Below are positions 36,112 through 45,309 of a stretch of 64,000 bases of DNA, in pieces. The DNA is taken from positions 372,001 through 436,000 of the forward strand of contig NZ_JABFDJ010000001.1 in assembly GCF_013403925.1 (NCBI RefSeq), read 5' to 3'. A model generated the notes under the pieces. It was not told the origin of the DNA. It was given only the letters and a program-made list of their open reading frames with translations, and did not search any database. Each line of letters begins with the position of its first letter. Positions within the stretch are counted from its first letter, which is position 1. The translations under genes and the position numbers were made by a program. The DNA is from Winogradskyella wichelsiae. GTDB lineage: Bacteria; Bacteroidota; Bacteroidia; Flavobacteriales; Flavobacteriaceae.

Positions 36112-37941
36112 TTAGTCGTTTAGCTCAGGGTTAGCAAGTTCATATTGCTCTTGTTCTAAAATTTCGTGTTCGTTATCTTCAGCTCCATGAGTTAATTTTT
36201 TCAATTTCTTCAAGAATAAAAGTAATAATAAACCAAATGCAACAGTAAATATCGTTAACCACATAAAGGTTGCATATTCTTGTTCACTTTGCTCTTCTTC
36301 TAAAACAAAGGAAACACCGTAATCTTTACCATCACCTTTGTTTTCTATAATTTGAGCTTTATCCTTATCTTTTTCAAATACAATTCTTGCATGATATGGA
36401 TTAGATTCTGAAACGTTATTTTCTTTTAATGCTTCTAAAAGTTGGTGCGTATTTGAATCCTCTCCTTTAGATAATTCAAATAAACTATTTAAATCTTTAC
36501 CTGTTTCAAAATCTTTAAATACCACCTGACCATTTTCTGGATATACGGTAGATTTAAAACTAAAGTTTTTATCTTCATTGATCGGGTAATCAAATACTTT
36601 AACGACTTTATTTTGCGAATTTTTAACTTTTATAGTGTCTTTAGATAGAAACGGTAAAACCTCTTGTTTACTCACTACCATTGTTCCACTAAACGATTCT
36701 AATTGAGAAGACTCTCCAATAGTACCAGCTAATTTGTTACCAAAACCAGTAGCTGCAAAATAAACCCCCATCATTATAGAAGCATATTTTAAAGGTGCTA
36801 ATTTTGTAATGAAAGATAATGAAACTGGTGATGTACATAACTCACCAATAGTATGAAATAAATAGGCTAAGAAAATCCACATCATAGCTGCTTTACCAAA
36901 AGTTTCAGAACTTGCTTCTTGAGATGCAAACATCATAAACACATATCCTAGACCCATAATAATGGTACCGATTGCCATTTTGAAAAGTGAAGAAGATTCT
37001 CTTCCACTTTTTTTCCACCAAATCCAAAATCCACCAATAATGGTTCCGAAGATTATAATATAACCTGCATTTAAAGATTGAAATACTGCTGCAGGAATTT
37101 CTTGTAACCAGCTTAATCCTATATTTCTATCTACTTTGGCATCGGTATAAAGGTTCATCAATCCTCCAGCTTGCTCAAAAGCTCCCCAGAACACCACTAC
37201 GATTAAGAAAGAGATCAATAAAACAACAACTCTATCTTTTTCAATTTTACTTAAAGGACGTTTTGAAGCTAAACGTTCTGCTTCTGTAGCTTCACTTCCA
37301 CCTGTAAATTCACCAACACCTTTTAAGAATTTTTGTCCCCAAATAAATACAACCTGACCTAGTAACATGCCTATACCTGCTAAACCAAATCCATAATGCC
37401 ATCCGTAATAATAAGCAACTAAACCAACAGTAATACTCGCTAAAAAGGCACCTACATTAATACCAATGTAAAAAATAGTAAATCCACTATCTCTTCTAAT
37501 ATCTCCTTCTTTATACAAACCACCGACCATTGTAGAAATATTTGGCTTAAGTCCACCAACTCCTAAAATGATTAAAGCTAAACCTGTAAAAAAGGCCCAA
37601 CTTTGAGGAATTGCCAATACACCATGACCTATACAAAGTAGTAAACCACCAAACATTACGGTTTTCTTTTGCCCTAAAAATTTATCTGCAATCCATCCTC
37701 CTGGTATAGAAGCAACATATACTAACATTGTATACCAACCATATAGCCAAATAGCATCTTTATTAGACCAACCTAAACCTGGATCTATTGCTGTAGCCGA
37801 GGTTGCCATATACAACACTAAAATTCCACGCATTCCATAGTAAGAAAAGCGCTCCCACATTTCTGTAAAAAACAGTATAAATAAACCTATTGGGTGCCCT
37901 AATAATTCATTGTGATGCACTTCTTTAGTTGCTGTTGACAT
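36112..37941 (-). CDS. POT/PTR2-family peptide:H+ symporter (insert before last helix)
   Basis: 609 residues. Same N-terminal 'EMWERFSYYGMRG' ExxER motif and the PTR2 signature 'FYIGINVGAFLASITVG'; 'HTIGELCTSPVSLSFITKLAP' aligns with the neighbour. It is a paralogue of the downstream 706-residue transporter, but its extra domain of about 148 residues lies at about 410-557, between the penultimate and last helix, on the periplasmic side. It ends with an acidic cytoplasmic tail. Starts 46 bp after the dipeptidyl peptidase stop, suggesting one operon of peptidase plus two transporters. Confidence 0.93.
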   Translation of the reverse strand: MSTATKEVHHNELLGHPIGLFILFFTEMWERFSYYGMRGILVLYMATSATAIDPGLGWSNKDAIWLYGWYTMLVYVASIPGGWIADKFLGQKKTVMFGGLLLCIGHGVLAIPQSWAFFTGLALIILGVGGLKPNISTMVGGLYKEGDIRRDSGFTIFYIGINVGAFLASITVGLVAYYYGWHYGFGLAGIGMLLGQVVFIWGQKFLKGVGEFTGGSEATEAERLASKRPLSKIEKDRVVVLLISFLIVVVFWGAFEQAGGLMNLYTDAKVDRNIGLSWLQEIPAAVFQSLNAGYIIIFGTIIGGFWIWWKKSGRESSSLFKMAIGTIIMGLGYVFMMFASQEASSETFGKAAMMWIFLAYLFHTIGELCTSPVSLSFITKLAPLKYASIMMGVYFAATGFGNKLAGTIGESSQLESFSGTMVVSKQEVLPFLSKDTIKVKNSQNKVVKVFDYPINEDKNFSFKSTVYPENGQVVFKDFETGKDLNSLFELSKGEDSNTHQLLEALKENNVSESNPYHARIVFEKDKDKAQIIENKGDGKDYGVSFVLEEEQSEQEYATFMWLTIFTVAFGLLLLLFLKKLKKLTHGAEDNEHEILEQEQYELANPELND

Positions 37942-37987
37942 AATATTAATCTTAGTTAGTTATTTCGTTTAGTTATAAAAGAGAATT

Positions 37988-40189
37988 CTAATTTTTGGAT
38001 ACTTCCAACTTATCTCCTAAAGTCTTGTGGATAAAGTTAGTCATCTTTTTATATAAATGTAATCTTGTGTTTCCTCCGTAAATACCGTGATTTTTATCAG
38101 GGTAAATCATCCATTCAAACTGTTTGTCTGCCTGAACTAAAGCTTCTACCATACGCATTGTGTTTTGCACATGTACATTATCATCGCCAGAACCGTGAAT
38201 TAATAGGAAATCGCCTTTCAATTGATCTACATGATTAATTGGTGAATTCTCATCATAACCACTTGGGTTTTCTTGAGGAGTAGTCATATAACGTTCTGTA
38301 TAAATTGAATCGTAGAATCTCCAGCTTGTAACAGGTGCTACGGCAATGGCCATTTTAAAAACATCGTTACCTTTAAAAAGTGCATTACTACTCATAAAAC
38401 CACCGTAACTCCAACCCCAGATTCCTATTCTAGAATTATCAATATAATCTAATTCTCCCAATTGTTTAGCTGCTGCTATTTGGTCTTCTACTTCGTATTT
38501 ACCTAGTTCGTTTTGCGTCACCTTTTTAAAATCTGCACCTTTAAAACCCGTTCCTCTACCATCAATACAAACCACAATATAACCTTCTTGTGCTAACATT
38601 TGGTACCAATAATCATTAGAACCATTCCAACGGTTAGCGACTTGCTGAGAACCTGGACCAGAATATTGATACATAAATAATGGATATTCTTTATTAGCAT
38701 CAAAATCCTTTGGTTTAATAGTCCACATATTTAAATCGTTCCCATTGATAGAAATGGTACTAAATTCTTTTTTAGACATTACATAACCATCTAATTGTTT
38801 TGTAAGACTTTTATTATCCTGAATATTCTTAATTAATTTACCAGATTTAGATTGGTGTAAAGTATATTCATATGGTGTTGTTGCACTTGAAAATGTATTA
38901 ATAAAATAAGCGAAATCTGCACTAAATGATGCACTATTTGTTCCCGTTTTCTCGGTGAGACGTTTTTTACTTTTACCACTCAATTTTATAGAATATACAT
39001 CTCTATTTATAGAACCATTCTCCGTAGATTGAAAATAAATAGTATTTGCTTTCTCATTAAAACCATAATAATCAGTTACTTCCCAATTACCTTTTGTTAC
39101 TTGGTTAATTAACCTTCCGTCTTTGGCGTAATGATATATATGGTTAAAACCGTCTAATTCACTTGTCCAGATAAAACTATTATCATTTAAAAATGTTAAG
39201 TTGTCCGTTACATCAATATAAGCCTTATCTTTTTCTGCCAATACATTTTTTGAAGTCATTGTATTAGTATCAATCATCCAAAGATCTAATTCATTTTGAT
39301 GACGATTCATAAACTGAACGCTTAGAACATTAGCGTCATTGGTCCATTCTAATCTTGGGATATAAAAATCTTTATAAACCTTATCAACTTTAAGTTCTTT
39401 TGCATTTTTAGAGCTTAAATCATATAAATGTAATGACACTTTAGAATTCGCTTCACCTGCTTTTGGATATTTAAAAACATGTTGCGTTTGGTATAAATCA
39501 GAACCATAAACATCCATTGAAAACTCAGGAACATCAGATTCATCAAAACGAATAAATGCAATTTGATTACTATCCGCATTCCAATCAAAAGCTCTTACAA
39601 AGGCAAATTCTTCTTCGTAAACCCAATCCGTAATACCGTTAATAATTTTATTTTTTTCACCATCTGTTGTAATCTGTTCAACATTTCCTGATTTTAGATC
39701 TTTAACAAATAAATTATTATTAAATCCATAAGCTATTTTAGCTCCATCTGGTGATAATGTAGGCTCTTGTACTAAGTCATCAGAAACTTTAGTTACTTTT
39801 TTTGAAGCGATATCATAAATATAATATTCACCTAATGTCGAATGCCTAAAAACAGGCTCTGATTTTGTTGTTAGAATTAATTTTGATTCATCCGCATTAA
39901 ATTTATAATCAAAAAAACCTTGAATCTCTACTATATCAGCAGAAGAGATTAAGGTTTTTACTTTTTTTAAAGTGACGTAATCGTAAATATCTATGGTTGA
40001 TGTTCCGCTATCTCTATCAAAATTTAAAACAGAATATTGGTTTCCATTCTCCATAGAATGTAAGGCTTGCATTCCTTCTGTTCTAAATTGACCTGTCCAG
40101 ATATCTTGAAGTGTAATTTGTTTTTCTTGGCTAAAAACTAAAGAAGTTATTAAAAAGGCTAAAATAGCAGGAAGTTGTTTCAATTTCAT
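37988..40189 (-). CDS. Dipeptidyl peptidase IV-type S9 serine protease
   Basis: 733 residues with a Sec signal peptide (cleavage after about residue 20, LVFSQ). An eight-bladed propeller (about 30-470) includes the double-Glu motif 'DWVYEEEFAFVRAF', which binds the free N-terminus of substrates in DPP4. The hydrolase domain has S594 in 'GWSYGGF', D669 in 'GSGDDNVH' and H701 in 'KNHGIYGG'. The enzyme releases Xaa-Pro or Xaa-Ala dipeptides in the periplasm. The two peptide symporters directly downstream would import the products. Confidence 0.95.
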   Translation of the reverse strand: MKLKQLPAILAFLITSLVFSQEKQITLQDIWTGQFRTEGMQALHSMENGNQYSVLNFDRDSGTSTIDIYDYVTLKKVKTLISSADIVEIQGFFDYKFNADESKLILTTKSEPVFRHSTLGEYYIYDIASKKVTKVSDDLVQEPTLSPDGAKIAYGFNNNLFVKDLKSGNVEQITTDGEKNKIINGITDWVYEEEFAFVRAFDWNADSNQIAFIRFDESDVPEFSMDVYGSDLYQTQHVFKYPKAGEANSKVSLHLYDLSSKNAKELKVDKVYKDFYIPRLEWTNDANVLSVQFMNRHQNELDLWMIDTNTMTSKNVLAEKDKAYIDVTDNLTFLNDNSFIWTSELDGFNHIYHYAKDGRLINQVTKGNWEVTDYYGFNEKANTIYFQSTENGSINRDVYSIKLSGKSKKRLTEKTGTNSASFSADFAYFINTFSSATTPYEYTLHQSKSGKLIKNIQDNKSLTKQLDGYVMSKKEFSTISINGNDLNMWTIKPKDFDANKEYPLFMYQYSGPGSQQVANRWNGSNDYWYQMLAQEGYIVVCIDGRGTGFKGADFKKVTQNELGKYEVEDQIAAAKQLGELDYIDNSRIGIWGWSYGGFMSSNALFKGNDVFKMAIAVAPVTSWRFYDSIYTERYMTTPQENPSGYDENSPINHVDQLKGDFLLIHGSGDDNVHVQNTMRMVEALVQADKQFEWMIYPDKNHGIYGGNTRLHLYKKMTNFIHKTLGDKLEVSKN

Positions 40190-40399
40190 CTGTTGTATAG
40201 TTGTTATTTTTTTAAGATCACATGCATTATACTAATGACAATCCTCTTCTTAGATAGGATTTTTGACATGCTAGTTTTATTAAATTTTAATTTCAATAAA
40301 GCAATGCCAAGTTTACTAAAAATAATGGAAAAAACCGCTATTATTAACAGTAAATCGGCTTTTGCAATTGATTATTAAAGCATTTTACACCAATCCTAC

Positions 40400-40407
40400 T
40401 ATCTTTG
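40400..40407 (+). promoter_or_regulatory. Putative -7 promoter element of the HMG-CoA reductase gene
   Basis: TATCTTTG matches TAnnTTTG and lies 23 bp before the ATG at 40431. A matching -33 TTTG is not seen at the usual spacing. Confidence 0.4.
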
Positions 40408-40430
40408 TTTTTTTTAAATACAAAACCAAC

Positions 40431-41747
40431 ATGGACAATACCATTTCTGGCTTTTCAAAGCTTTCAAAATCTGAAAAAATCGATTGGCTTTTAAATACAT
40501 ATTTCACAGACCAAGATAGCGCTAGAACACTTGTGCAACAGTATTGGAATTCAGACGATAAACTACAAAAGTTGCACGATGAGTTTATTGAAAATACCAT
40601 TACCAATTATTATTTACCTTTAGGTGTTGCTCCAAATTTCCTTATAAACGATACACTTTATGCTATCCCCATGGCTATTGAAGAAAGTTCTGTGGTAGCT
40701 GCCGCTAGTAAAGCTGCTAAATTTTGGTTAGAGCGCGGTGGTTTTAAAGCTAAAGTAATTTCGACTGAAAAAATTGGTCAGGTACATTTTATATATAAAG
40801 GAGATATTGCAAAACTTCAAGCATTTTTTAAAGAGGTTAAATCTAAATTAATTGAAGATACTGCTTTCATCACTAAAAACATGGAACGTAGAGGTGGTGG
40901 TATTTTAGATATTGAATTACGAAATAAAACCGAAGATTTAACCAACTATTATCAACTTCATGCTACGTTTGAAACTTTAGATGCGATGGGAGCAAATTTC
41001 ATCAACTCATGTTTAGAGCAATTTGCTGTAAGTTTTAAGACAGAAGCCTTACAATTTGAAGGATTTACTGAAGACGAAAAGAATATTACTATTGTAATGA
41101 GTATTCTTTCTAACTATGTGCCAGAATGTTTAGTACGTGCAGAGGTCTCTTGTGATATTGAGGATTTAAAAAGTAAAGACATACCGAATCCGCAACAATT
41201 TGCTCAAAAATTTAAACAAGCGGTTAGCATAGCAGAAATAGAACCTTACCGAGCTGTTACGCATAATAAAGGAATAATGAATGGGATTGATGCCGTTGTT
41301 TTAGCAACAGGTAATGATTTTAGAGCCGTTGAAGCAGGAGTGCATGCCTATGCTGCAAAAGACGGTAAATATTCAAGTTTAACACATTGCTCTATCGATA
41401 ATGGTGTCTTTAAATTCTGGATTGAAATTCCATTAGCTTTAGGAACCGTTGGTGGTTTAACAAGTTTACATCCTTTAGTGAAATTTGCAATGGAAATGCT
41501 TCAAAAACCCAATGCGAAAGATTTAATGCAGATTGTTGCTGTTGCAGGATTAGCTCAGAATTTTGGTGCTGTAAAATCATTGACAACCACAGGAATTCAA
41601 GAAGGGCATATGAAAATGCATTTAATGAATATTCTAAATCAGTTTGAAGCTACTGAAGTAGAAAAAGTAAAATTAGTGGAGCATTTTAAAACACATACAG
41701 TAACGCATAGTGCCGTTGTAGATGCTATTGAAGCTTTGCGGAAATAG
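40431..41747 (+). CDS. Hydroxymethylglutaryl-CoA reductase (class II type)
   Basis: 438 residues from the ATG at 40431 (MDNTISGFSKLSKSEKIDW); the frame is open 23 codons upstream but that part includes the promoter. The length (about 430) and sequence features fit class II, bacterial HMG-CoA reductases: 'PLGVAPNFLINDTLYAIPMAIEESSVVAAASKAAKFW', seen in pieces, 'ATGNDFRAVEAGVHAYA', 'LALGTVGGLTSLHP', and a C-terminal helical flap with 'HFKTHTVTHSAVV' carrying the catalytic His. It makes mevalonate, in keeping with the mevalonate pathway of flavobacteria. It is followed by a GHMP kinase of the GYDIA type. Confidence 0.94.
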   Translation: MDNTISGFSKLSKSEKIDWLLNTYFTDQDSARTLVQQYWNSDDKLQKLHDEFIENTITNYYLPLGVAPNFLINDTLYAIPMAIEESSVVAAASKAAKFWLERGGFKAKVISTEKIGQVHFIYKGDIAKLQAFFKEVKSKLIEDTAFITKNMERRGGGILDIELRNKTEDLTNYYQLHATFETLDAMGANFINSCLEQFAVSFKTEALQFEGFTEDEKNITIVMSILSNYVPECLVRAEVSCDIEDLKSKDIPNPQQFAQKFKQAVSIAEIEPYRAVTHNKGIMNGIDAVVLATGNDFRAVEAGVHAYAAKDGKYSSLTHCSIDNGVFKFWIEIPLALGTVGGLTSLHPLVKFAMEMLQKPNAKDLMQIVAVAGLAQNFGAVKSLTTTGIQEGHMKMHLMNILNQFEATEVEKVKLVEHFKTHTVTHSAVVDAIEALRK

Positions 41748-41817
41748 TTTTTTAAAGTAACAAAGGCTATAAGCTACATAGTTTCATAGTAAAATAAAAT
41801 CATATATCTCATTCATT

Positions 41818-42750
41818 TTGAACTCTCACTCTCACACCTACCGAAGTAACGGAAAATTACTACTCACAGCAGAATACGCTGTATTAGATGGTGCCAAAGC
41901 TTTAGCTATACCAACAAAATATGGTCAGAGTTTAACGGTTGAAAACAACACTACAAACATCATCTATTGGAAAAGTTATAATGAGCTTAATGAGGTTTGG
42001 TTTGAAGATGAGTTTTTAATCGAAAATGATTCAGACATACTTTGCATAATAGCTAAAGTTAATAACGATGTAAGTGAGCGTTTAATTCAAATACTGAAAG
42101 CTATCAGAGATATGAATCCTGATTTTTTAGCTTCAGGAGAAGGTTATAATATTACAACACATCAAGATTTTAACAGGGCTTGGGGTTTAGGTACTTCCTC
42201 AACCTTAATTAATAATATGGCAGATTGGTCCAATGTAAATGCTTACCAATTATTACAAAAAACATTTGGCGGGAGTGGTTATGATATTGCCTGCGCACAA
42301 ACTGATACGCCTATTACTTTTCAACTGAAATCTAAAGCAAACCCATTGGTTGATGTTGTAACGTTTCAACCAAAATTTATAAACCAGCTCTATTTTGTAT
42401 ATCTTAATCAGAAGCAAAATAGTAGAGATGGTATTTCGACTTATAAGAAACTAGGCAAAGTTAATAATGATATTCTAGAAGAGATTAATAGCATCACAGA
42501 AGCCATGATTTCTTGTACTTCACTTCATAAATTTGAACGCTTAATTGATAGTCATGAACTAATAATTTCTAAACTAATCCAACAAGAACCTATTAAATCT
42601 CGTTTATTTTCGGATTTTGAAGGCTCTATAAAGAGCTTAGGCGCTTGGGGTGGTGATTTCGTTTTAGCAGCATCAACATTTAACCCTACACGCTATTTTA
42701 ATGCCCTTGGTTACGACATTGTGATTCCTTATCGAAATATGATATTATAA
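41818..42750 (+). CDS. GYDIA-type GHMP kinase (TTG start)
   Basis: 310 residues. GHMP kinase motifs: 'SNGKLLLTAEYAVLDGAKALAIPT' (motif 1, shown over its length), 'AWGLGTSSTLINNMADW' (ATP loop, motif 2) and 'GAWGGDFVLAAS' (motif 3). The family-naming 'GSGYDIACAQTDTPI' is present. Located 70 bp after HMG-CoA reductase, so it probably phosphorylates mevalonate or phosphomevalonate, but substrate is not proven by sequence. There is no ATG before the conserved start; TTG at 41818 fits. Confidence 0.88.
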   Translation: MNSHSHTYRSNGKLLLTAEYAVLDGAKALAIPTKYGQSLTVENNTTNIIYWKSYNELNEVWFEDEFLIENDSDILCIIAKVNNDVSERLIQILKAIRDMNPDFLASGEGYNITTHQDFNRAWGLGTSSTLINNMADWSNVNAYQLLQKTFGGSGYDIACAQTDTPITFQLKSKANPLVDVVTFQPKFINQLYFVYLNQKQNSRDGISTYKKLGKVNNDILEEINSITEAMISCTSLHKFERLIDSHELIISKLIQQEPIKSRLFSDFEGSIKSLGAWGGDFVLAASTFNPTRYFNALGYDIVIPYRNMIL

Positions 42751-42870
42751 AACTCACTGAATCTAATTTCCCCTTTATATTTAATCTCATATTGATTTTC
42801 TCCAATCTCTTGCTCAAATCAACACTCAATACAGAGTTTTAAAACTATAAATTTAATTTATTGCCACAAA

Positions 42871-42904
42871 AAAAATGGCTTTACATTTATGTAAAGCCAT
42901 TTTC
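42871..42904. terminator. Bidirectional intrinsic terminator
   Basis: A long stem (AAAATGGCTTTACA pairing with TGTAAAGCCATTTT) between the convergent GHMP kinase and PpiD-like genes, flanked by A and T runs on both sides. Confidence 0.88.
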
Positions 42905-42924
42905 ATTATCGTATTATAATACGG

Positions 42925-45072
42925 TTAGTAAACCGTTTTTGCTCTATTGTCTTCAATTTCAGCAGCATCCTCTAAAGCTGTATACACTTTAGTTTGTGCT
43001 GAGTTTCTACGCTCAGAACTTAACCTGTTCATAATAGCTGTATAGTTATCTAATTTTGTTGCATCAGTTACTTTCTTCACTTCTATAACATAAACACCTT
43101 TTTGCCCATCAATAGGTTTAGATGTAGCCCCTTGAGCTAAACCAAATGCAGATCCTATAACTTTAGGCTCAGCACCAGCACCAGATAGCGTCGTGTTATT
43201 AATAGTAAGCGCTGCAGCTGTTCTTGCACTCTGACCTTGATTTTGAGCGATAGCATCTACAGATGTTCCACTTATTTTTTCACGAATTAATTTCGCTTTC
43301 TTCTCTTTTCTTATTTCTGGTAATGCTGTAATTGAAGCATCTTCAGTACTCATTAATCCAGCCTCTCTTTTCTCTACTACTTTTGCTACAATGTAACCAA
43401 AATTAGAAATTGTGAAATTTTTAAAATCTCCCACCTCTGTATCGCTATCAAAAGACCAACGTACTACTTCTCTCTGACTTCCTAAACCAGGAATTGTTTC
43501 ATCTAAAGCTTTAAAAGTAATAGGTTTCACTACTAAATCACGTTCTTTGGCTAATGCGTTAAAATCACCATCCTTCGATGCAATTTCAAATTTAGACATT
43601 TTATTAAAGACATCTTGAAGTGTTTGATCTGATGGTTCAATTTTAGTAGAAACAGTTGCTAATTTAATTGCTTTATTAAAACTTTTTTGCTCTAAAATTT
43701 CAATAATATGGTATCCAAAAGAAGTTTGTACAACATCAATATCACCTTCTTTATTATCAAAAGCATACGCTTTAAACTCAGGTGCCATTCCTGCTAAATA
43801 ATCAAATTCAATTTCACCATCTTTTTCATTACTTACTTTATCAGAAGATAATTCTAATAAATCCATAAATTTAGTTCCACCTTTAATAGCCGCAAAAATA
43901 CTATCTGCTGTTGCTTTAGCTTGTTCTGGTGTTTTAGTTATAGATGCATCTGCTCTTTGTCCGCCAATGTGTGGAACTAAAATGTGACGTACTTTTACTG
44001 AATCTGGCAATTGCTTAGCTGCAATTAATTTAGATAATTTGTAGTATTCACCATCTTTATAAGGTCCGTAATAACCACCAACATTTAATTTCATTAAAGT
44101 GTCTTTAGCAATTGTTGGTAATTGACCTTCTCTTAAAAATGCATCATTGTATTTTGTAGCTGAGTTAGAATTTACAAACTCTTCTATATCTGTAGCAGAA
44201 TCAAAACCAGGAATAGTTTCTGTGTTCTTGCTATTTTCGTTGTACTCTTCTCTATCAGATTTTAAAGCTATTAAATCTGCTTTTAATTTATCTTCATCAG
44301 CTTTAGAAGCTCCTTCTTTAAATTCTACATAAACAACTTCAGTTGTAGCATCTGACTTATAAGTATCCTCATGCTCCTTCATATAAGCAGTGATTTCACT
44401 TTTAGAAACTTCTACAGCGCTATCGTCGATAGTTGTGTAAGGTATCTGTACATATTTAATATCTACAGTTTTTGAATCTCCTAAATATTCTTCTTCAGCT
44501 TCTGAAATTGTAGCACCAACACCTGACTTTATTAAGTTATAATACGTTTGCTGTATTGCGTTAGCTGCTATTGTTTGTTCATTAGATGTCCAACTTTCAT
44601 AGTTTACTAAGAAATTACCTAAAGGAGCAGTATCACCGTTTAAGTCTTTCAAGTTTGCAATAAATGCATTTAAACGATTAAAATCAAAATTTCCGTTTGC
44701 ATCTTGAAATTCTGGATAAGATGAAAAACTAATTTTTAATAAATCTCTCATTTCGTCTTTTTCAACAGACAACCCTAATTCATCAAACTCTGATTGTTGA
44801 ACGATTTTACGAACCTCTTGGTTGTAAATAGCATTCATAGACTGTGTAGAAGTTTGTCTTCCACCAGATCTATCTTGATAATTTTTTACTTTTTGTTGAA
44901 ATTCAACTCTGTTAATATCAGTACCATTAATAGTAGCAATAACATCTTGTGAACTACCTGTTAAGGAATCCGAGTTTTTGAATAAATCTCCAATAACGAA
45001 TGAAAATAACGCTAATGCAATTACTAATATTAATATCAGTGAGCGCTGTCTAATTTTATTTAAAACTGCCAT
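42925..45072 (-). CDS. PpiD-like membrane-anchored peptidylprolyl isomerase
   Basis: 715 residues. A short cytoplasmic N-terminus (MAVLNKIRQRS), one transmembrane helix (about 11-30), a SurA-N-like chaperone region with 'INGTDINRVEFQQKVKNYQD', a parvulin domain (about 345-455, 'VKVRHILVPHIGG' to 'VQTSFGYHIIEILE') and a second, degenerate parvulin-like or helical region to the C-terminus. Architecture matches PpiD/SurA foldases for outer membrane proteins. It follows the CNNM protein, lptC and a barrel gene, an envelope-assembly context. Confidence 0.93.
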   Translation of the reverse strand: MAVLNKIRQRSLILILVIALALFSFVIGDLFKNSDSLTGSSQDVIATINGTDINRVEFQQKVKNYQDRSGGRQTSTQSMNAIYNQEVRKIVQQSEFDELGLSVEKDEMRDLLKISFSSYPEFQDANGNFDFNRLNAFIANLKDLNGDTAPLGNFLVNYESWTSNEQTIAANAIQQTYYNLIKSGVGATISEAEEEYLGDSKTVDIKYVQIPYTTIDDSAVEVSKSEITAYMKEHEDTYKSDATTEVVYVEFKEGASKADEDKLKADLIALKSDREEYNENSKNTETIPGFDSATDIEEFVNSNSATKYNDAFLREGQLPTIAKDTLMKLNVGGYYGPYKDGEYYKLSKLIAAKQLPDSVKVRHILVPHIGGQRADASITKTPEQAKATADSIFAAIKGGTKFMDLLELSSDKVSNEKDGEIEFDYLAGMAPEFKAYAFDNKEGDIDVVQTSFGYHIIEILEQKSFNKAIKLATVSTKIEPSDQTLQDVFNKMSKFEIASKDGDFNALAKERDLVVKPITFKALDETIPGLGSQREVVRWSFDSDTEVGDFKNFTISNFGYIVAKVVEKREAGLMSTEDASITALPEIRKEKKAKLIREKISGTSVDAIAQNQGQSARTAAALTINNTTLSGAGAEPKVIGSAFGLAQGATSKPIDGQKGVYVIEVKKVTDATKLDNYTAIMNRLSSERRNSAQTKVYTALEDAAEIEDNRAKTVY

Positions 45073-45309
45073 AGTCTTTTTGTATAGTCTTTAATTTGGT
45101 GTAAATAAGTGTGCGAAAATAGTATATTCTAGCAAATAATAAAAGGAGAAGTTTAGTTTTTATAAGCCTTAAAAACTTTATTGATTCTTTTACTCTATTG
45201 CGCTAAAATATTGAAGCTCTTATGTATTGAAATACCGACATCTTTAAATGAATAATTATTTTAATTAAGCACGATTAAATGAACTAAAACACCTATTAGG
45301 CTAAAAAAT

